Notes under the pieces: generated by a model | Seen by the model: only the letters and a program-made list of their open reading frames with translations | Databases searched by the model: none | What the model was told of the DNA's origin: nothing | Assembly: GCA_022575985.1 (NCBI GenBank) | Contig: JAKSXM010000107.1 | Coordinates: 682,001 to 746,000 of the forward strand | Origin: Anagrus nilaparvatae | Lineage: Eukaryota; Arthropoda; Insecta; Hymenoptera; Mymaridae | Length of the DNA: 64,000 nt | Direction of reading: 5' to 3' | Position numbers and translations under genes: made by a program | In this document: one piece after another, positions 58,171 to 64,000 of the stretch | Numbering within the stretch: the stretch's first letter is position 1 | How the letters are laid out: every line of letters starts with the position of its first letter

Positions 58171-59124
58171 CCCATTAACGCCCAATCATGATATTCATGT
58201 CATTTGAATATTTTTTCATGAAAAAATCAATATTTTGGGCTGAAAATGTCACCTAGTAGGTAATAAGGGCTCTTTTTTTCATTTCTGAAGTCCATTTATA
58301 CGTACAATCCCTAGAAAATGTGCTATCATCCCTTAAATATGGAGTAAATTTTAAACATTTTTTAGTCGTTATATAAATTAATACTATGCACAAAAAAGAT
58401 CTCCAGGCTTTAAAAACACTAAGTGGGACTATTAGAAATACAAAAAAAATAAACTTATACCGATTTAGCATATTTAACCCCTTCAATGGGGTAGGGGGTA
58501 GATTTTTAGCGCAATATAGAAAACGAATATTTGGGGCTAAAATTATCATCTAGTAGGTATTTTAGCCCACTATTTTCATTTCTGAGGTCTGTTTTTACTT
58601 ACAACCCTTAGAAAATAAGATATCAACCCCTAAACATGGGGTAAATTTTAAATTATTTTTAAATATGATATCTTATTTTTTAGGGGTGGTATGTAAAAAC
58701 AGACCTCAGAAATGAAAATAGTGGGTAAAAAAAATACCTACTAGATGATAATTTTAACCCAAAATATTCTTTTTCTATATTGTGCTAAAAATCTACCCCC
58801 TACCCCATTGAAGGGGTTAAATATGCTAAATCAGTATAAATTTATTTTTTTTGTATTTCTAATAGTCCCACTTAGTGTTTTTAAAGCCTGGAGATCTTTT
58901 TTTGTGCATAGTATCAATTTATATAACGACTAAAAAATGTTTAAAATTTACCCCATATTTAGGGGATGATAGCTCATTTTCTAGGGGTTGTACGTAAAAA
59001 TGGACTTCAGAAATGAAAAGAGGAGCCCTGATTACTATCTAGGTGACATTTTTAGCCAAAAATATTGATTTTTTCATGAAAAAATATTCAAATTGCATGA
59101 ATGTCATGATTGGGCGTTAATGGG
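58171..59124. mobile_element. piggyBac-like non-autonomous foldback element (954 bp)
   Basis: Ends CCCATTAACGCCCAATCATG...CATGATTGGGCGTTAATGGG, each flanked by TTAA, which is the target site and CCC/GGG end style of piggyBac-type transposons. The arms (about 480 bases each) are reverse complements along their whole length, with the centre near 58650. Within each arm a roughly 300-base sub-unit ('CTAGTAGGTA', 'CATTTCTGAGGTC', 'AACCCCTTCAATGGGGTAGG') is partly duplicated in tandem. No transposase frame; the frames at 58253-58549 and 58745-58933 are mirror images of the same DNA. Confidence 0.85.
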
Positions 59125-59129
59125 TTAAG

Positions 59130-60671
59130 TGAAATAAAAACTTAAAAAAGAAAAAAAATAATAATCCATGCACTTCTTTTGCTTAAAAAATTTTTTAAAA
59201 AATTTTGTTAATCTTTATGGTATTTCGTCAACAACTTTTTAAAGTACAAACTTTAAAACAAAAAAATTTGTAAATTCTCATTTCAATCGTTAGAAACGAC
59301 AATGTGACACTATTTTTGCAAAGAAAATGAAATAAAGCGATACAACGATTTCTCTTCGTTAGTGGTGGAAAATATGTTGCTTTCTGGCTTCAGCCAGAGT
59401 GTAGTTTTGACCCTTAGTCAAGTGTAAAGTTGCCGAATGCGAACTGTAATGTCATTTGATGAAATGATAGGTATACATTTATATCAAAAATTTAAAAAAA
59501 TAGTTTTATTTAAAAAGTTCGGTAAAGTTGTCTCAAAGTTTACGCACGAGTTTGAACAAAAGTACTGTATATATTTAACAGCGTGCGTCGAGGCGTGCGT
59601 AAACGTAAAATCTCTCACAACAACTCAACAAAACAATTTCAAAGAATGTGTTAAATAAAATTATGTATAAAACTCCTGATATAAATGTATATCTGTACCA
59701 AATGCGATCACAATCTCTCGATGCTACGTACGGTGCCCTGGAAACCTTCGAATTTCGTATATTATAACTTTATGTCACTTTTTGTATCGCTCGATAACAA
59801 GGAGAGTATTTAAAATAATTGAAATAATAACAACCTTTACGAGCATTTTTTATGTCACTTTGTTTCAAAAATAAAAACATAATCTTTTTCATTCCAAAAA
59901 TTAGGCTGGAAATATTGCAATATTTGTTTTCGAAGCCCTTTTAGATTTGCGGACACTTTTTTTTTGCAAATGTCCTTTTCTCAACGACCGTTTACTTGTA
60001 ATTTTTTTTCCAAGTATACAATTTTTTTATAAATAAAAAAAAATAACAATAATTAATGCTTAGATCTTCTGGATTTCCTTTCATTCCTTTCAATAAAAAT
60101 TTATTAAATAAAAGGGGGTAAATATGGGTAAATACCCCATACACGTATTACATTTGGTGGTTGCTTTATTACTGAGTAAAATAAATTTTCAATGACCAAA
60201 AAAATTAAATTCCTGGAATTACAGCTCATTTAGTGACTCCTAATTGTTGTCGCCATGTATTTGCAAATACATAATATAATATAGGCTCTTAAATGGAACA
60301 TTTTTTCTATGCATAAGAAACAATTTTACTTTCACGTGCTCAGGGGCAATATTTAGGAGTGATCAAGCGAGCTATAACCCTAGGAACTTTATTTTTTTGC
60401 TGATTGTCAACTAATTTCACCTGGTGATCGAAAATTCAATCAACTTTAAGGAGTAACTATATTAGACTAATAATATGTTACGACAAAAATGAAAAAAAAC
60501 CATTCCTTAACTTTTTTCGAAACAGAAAATAGTTTTCAACTCAAGATTTTTTGATCATAATATTATAGGAAATTGTTATTTTTATTATTTTTAGATTAAA
60601 TAACTTACTTTCTGTATGAAAGTTAAAGTTTGTTTAATTTTTGTTTTGTTTAAAAAAATATTATTATTTAA
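59130..60671. other. Gene-poor stretch with one weak small ORF
   Basis: A less AT-rich patch at 59330-59750 holds a 73-codon frame (59437-59658) with codon use unlike its surroundings, four cysteines in its second half and an AATAAA directly after the stop. It has no recognisable domain or signal peptide and no homologue in this window, so it is not called as a gene. The rest is plain AT-rich DNA. Confidence 0.35.
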
Positions 60672-61483
60672 GAGGATTGAAACCTCAAATAAAATTTGAG
60701 CCTTTCTCTATGCAACCCAAGATTTTGGAAATATTAAAAATTATTAATTAAGGTGGTACATTACTAAATCCGCCATTTTGTTTGTATTTTTTTCGATTCC
60801 TGAATTATCGACGCTACATACATACGTAAAATCATATATGTATTAGTATAATATTAGGTTATTTACATACTTTTTATTTAATTATTTAATAATAATTATG
60901 CAATGAAACAAGTAAAACAAATTGGAAATATAATCTGAGCTTTTATTAATAATAATAATAATAATAATAATCTTTATTTTGAAAACAAAAATAGTACACT
61001 CTTTCAATATATTACAATTGTAATATATATAATTTTATTAAGATGATTTTCCATAAGAGAAATGTTAAACTACCTACACTTTTTTCTTGATTAAATAATA
61101 ATTAGGCAACCAAAGTTGTAAAAGAAAGTTTATTTCATTTTTTAAAGACTTTATCTTTATATTTTATAAGTTTCATTCATTTCTGTTATCATAAATTTTT
61201 AGTAATGTAACACCTTAAATTATATATTAATATAATTTTGATCGCTAGCATTTTAATTAATTAACTATTAATATTTTCAATTTTTCGTGAATTTTTGGTC
61301 ACATTGTTACGATTAATTGAAAATATCAATAATTAATTAAACCTTAGATTTTTACGGAGAGCGTGCAATCAAAATTGTATTAATATATTATTTAATTAAA
61401 TTGTAATTAATTTTTGAAATTTCCAAAATCACTCGGGTTGCATATAGAAAGGATCAAATTTTATTCGAGAGGTTTCAATCCTC
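60672..61483. mobile_element. TTAA-flanked 812-bp inverted-repeat element
   Basis: Terminal inverted repeats of about 55 bases (GAGGATTGAAACCTC..., then CTATGCAACCC) with TTAA on both sides. The interior has an (AAT)n run (about 60946-60970) and the segment shared with 2560-2840. No coding capacity. Non-autonomous; superfamily undecided because the ends lack the piggyBac CCC. Confidence 0.75.
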
Positions 61484-63663
61484 TTAAGAATTAAACCAAT
61501 TTGCCATCTTATTAGCAGAGTTTTTTTTAAAGGACATGTCAAAAAAAAATCTTTTTTAAAAATTGAACTTGGAAAAGTAGTATTAATTAAAAAAAAGTTT
61601 CGGAAAAAACAATCAGTGGAAAAAATGGGCATTTGAAGAAAAAAAAATCTAACCACGCCCATTTTCAATTATGAGAAACTTTGACTATTTCTGTCAGGTT
61701 TTAAAAATAAGTAGCGAGGATAAAAACGCAAATTTTTCTTTTAAAGATTCGCCAAACTAGTATTTCCAACATTTCCTTTCATAAGAAAATAAGTAATTTA
61801 TCATCAAATTAAAATTTTTTTAATTTTAGGGTGCACGAAAAAAGTAATTCCTGTAGATTAACTAAAAAAATAGTATATTCTTGAAAAAATAGTTTATTTT
61901 CAAAAAATCGTAAATTAACTAGATTAAAAAAGTAGTAGATTAAAAAAAAATTTGACGAATCTATTTTTTTTTTGTAACTCCGGAAGAAAAATTGATTGTT
62001 CATAATTTTTTAATAAAATTTACAAAAACTAGTTGGTAAATTGACAACTTTTTTGTTAAATTCACACACAAAAAAATCGAAAATCCTCAAATTTTTTGTT
62101 ACAATACTAATTTTAGTAAATTTACGATTTTCTTTTGAATATTTAAAAATTTTTCAGAAAATATTATTTTCAGATATTTGAAATCTTGATTGAAAATTAT
62201 AAAATATGGGAAAAGTTTAATCGCTTATAATTCAGGAAACTCAGAATACTAAAATTTGGCAAAATCTAATATTTGCAATGTGTTAACCTTTATCCCCTTT
62301 AATATATGGTAACATTTTGAAAATTTGGCTTGACAATTAGGGGGGTTTAATTAAAAGATAAACTGGAAAATTTATAATCATTTCTTTATTATAAAAATTT
62401 AATATATTAATATTTTTGTATTAGAAATCCTGGAATGATTCAGTTGGCATTTAACTTTTGGACTGACTCTATGAAGCCTAAAACAACTTTCTTTAAGATA
62501 CTGCAGCTTTGTAGATCTTCGTATTCCATGGAAAACGACTTGAGAAAGGAACTAAAATCTGATGTTAAACATAGCTTGAGTTTGATCGTTCTCAATCAGG
62601 TTCTAAATACATTATTATTAACATGCTTATAAACTTATGCAATTCTGTAGTCATTAGAGCAAATCTACCATAAATGATAATTATGAAAGAAATTAGAAAA
62701 TAATTTATTAACGTAATTTTGAAAGGAATTTCTAATTAGCCGTATATGAAAAAACTAATTTATAAAACAAATTATATTTCTTTAAATATTTTTGCGAGTT
62801 TAAAAGAAATGGCTACCGTTATGAAAGCAAAAAAATTCTTATAAATTTTATCATTTTCCGTTAATTAAAAACATCAATCTTTTTTCCAATCAGTTGATAA
62901 AAAAAATATTTAAAAAATTATAATACAATTTACTGCGATTTTTCTAAGTATGCTAAAGAAAACTAAAACCTCATAAAATTTTGTACAGTTTTTAGATTCT
63001 ACCTATACGCATTTATATTTTTAGTAGTTTCAAAACTGCGAAATTAACATGAACAAAACTTTGTGTTCCAGAGTTAATTAAAAACAAAAATTTTATGATT
63101 TCTCAATAGTAAAATAATCAGTGCTCTAAATGAAATCGGAACTCTATATTTCATGGTTTATTTCCACTTGCCTATTACATTAAAAAGAGTTTTAGTTGCA
63201 TTCAGAGTGCTGAATTCTTAAACTTATTTTTTTAATCTCTATTTGAATTAGTTATGAAAATTCAGATTTACATTAATTTCATATAATAAACCTCGATTTT
63301 GCGTATATTAGTGCTTCTAAGTTAGTTACTTATCAATGGGGAATATATTATGATTCTCATATCAAACTGACTAAGACTCTAAAAATATACTCTTTAAATA
63401 TCTTATATCATTAAATTGTCTTGGCAAAATATGTGAAATTTATTCACAGATTCAACGAACTATCAGTATTTATGATGAGTTCATATTAAACTAATTTATT
63501 CTAGATTAAGGGAAGTTAATGTCATTTAAGAACTTTTCAAAAGGAAATTATTAACCAAGTAGTAAATAAAGAGTCTTAATTGAAGATTAATAAAAAACTT
63601 TTTTTTACCATTCAAGACATAAGATATAAGTTTAAAATTATTCCAACCGATCTATTTCCTCTA
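61484..63663. other. Gene-poor stretch with one candidate exon
   Basis: AT-rich, with no complete gene. At 62425-62599 a 175-base segment is framed by an acceptor (TTTTTGTATTAG) and a weak donor-like CAATCAG|GTTCTA. It encodes 58 residues with coding-like composition (MIQLAFNFWTDSMKPKTTFF and onward). I could not place it in a family and found no companion exons, so it is left as a candidate. Confidence 0.35.
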
Positions 63664-63812
63664 TTAGGCTGCTTCCACACGGAGCGCTTTAAACACAAAG
63701 TTATCTCAAACCTGTGTTTAAAATACATTGCGTAGTATATACATATATGTAATATAACTACAGATTTAACGCTAAGTTTGTGTTTAAAGCGCTCCGTGTG
63801 GAAGCAGCCTTA
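63664..63812. mobile_element. PIF/Harbinger-type MITE (143 bp) with TTA target duplication
   Basis: Element 63667-63809 has near-perfect terminal inverted repeats of about 33 bases (GGCTGCTTCCACACGGAGCG ... CGCTCCGTGTGGAAGCAGCC) and is flanked on both sides by TTA. A 3-bp TTA duplication with GG-starting ends is the hallmark of Tourist-like MITEs of the PIF/Harbinger group. High arm identity suggests a recent insertion. Confidence 0.9.
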
Positions 63813-64000
63813 CGTCTAAAGGTTTATTTGCGAAATATTAGTATAAAATGTGTCCTAACACGTAACCACAATATTAATAAGATGCATAAGAGTCTGGGGC
63901 TGTACAGGGTCTAGTATTTTGGTTTAATACCCCTTCGTCGTTTTTTAGGAGGGGTGTATAGGCACTTTCTCCTAGTGGCGTTTGATAAAATGTCGAAGGC
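63813..64000. other. Window end, nothing called
   Basis: Slightly more GC-rich than the preceding kilobase, with no frame or repeat that can be identified from this piece alone. Confidence 0.4.

Noticed and set aside
58253..58933. Two near-identical ORFs on opposite strands
   Set aside because: They are the two arms of one palindromic element read in opposite directions, not a gene pair.

Overview
This is a very AT-rich eukaryotic nuclear window with GT-AG introns of about 60-300 bp and Pol II/Pol III gene structure. The single-copy genes (dynactin p62, RpS14, C1D, lin-52, GPATCH1, metaxin-1 and an echinus/USP53-54 exon) point to an insect. The AT richness, the expanded MATH-BTB (TDPOZ-like) genes and the many small inverted-repeat elements would fit a parasitoid hymenopteran. 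That placement is inference; nothing here fixes the species.

Layout. 0.2-7 kb: three intact minus-strand MATH-BTB genes with two decayed relatives and an inverted pair of tRNA-like repeats. 7-15 kb: sparse DNA holding one coding exon of a USP53/54 (echinus-type) deubiquitinase with the catalytic Cys box, plus a miRNA-like hairpin. 15.5-21.3 kb: a tandem array of an unrecognised family with three intact genes, one pseudogene and extra copies of the upstream module. 21.7-25.8 kb: a nested, partly inverted satellite-like array with two (AC)n tracts. 25.8-38.7 kb: mostly empty, with a two-exon zinc-finger-like gene (28.4-29.4 kb) and a tRNA-Lys(CTT) gene.

38.7-50.6 kb is a compact housekeeping island: Dctn4 (+), RpS14 (-), C1D (-), lin-52 (+), GPATCH1 (-) and Mtx1 (+). 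Dctn4 and RpS14 converge. C1D/lin-52 and GPATCH1/Mtx1 are head-to-head and probably share promoters. A young 396-bp foldback element sits just upstream of the RpS14 TOP promoter.

50.6-64 kb holds almost no genes and is rich in inverted-repeat elements: a TTAA-flanked 658-bp element inserted beside a solo satellite unit, a giant foldback (55.7-57.3 kb), a 954-bp piggyBac-like foldback with CCC/GGG ends and TTAA target sites, an 812-bp TTAA-flanked element and a 143-bp PIF/Harbinger-type MITE. Counting the RpS14 element, four inverted-repeat elements are bounded by TTAA.

The most novel parts are the orphan gene family at 15.5-21.3 kb, whose copies look like recombinant mosaics, and the nested palindromic array beside it. 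All exon coordinates for spliced genes were deduced by eye from splice signals and reading-frame continuity.
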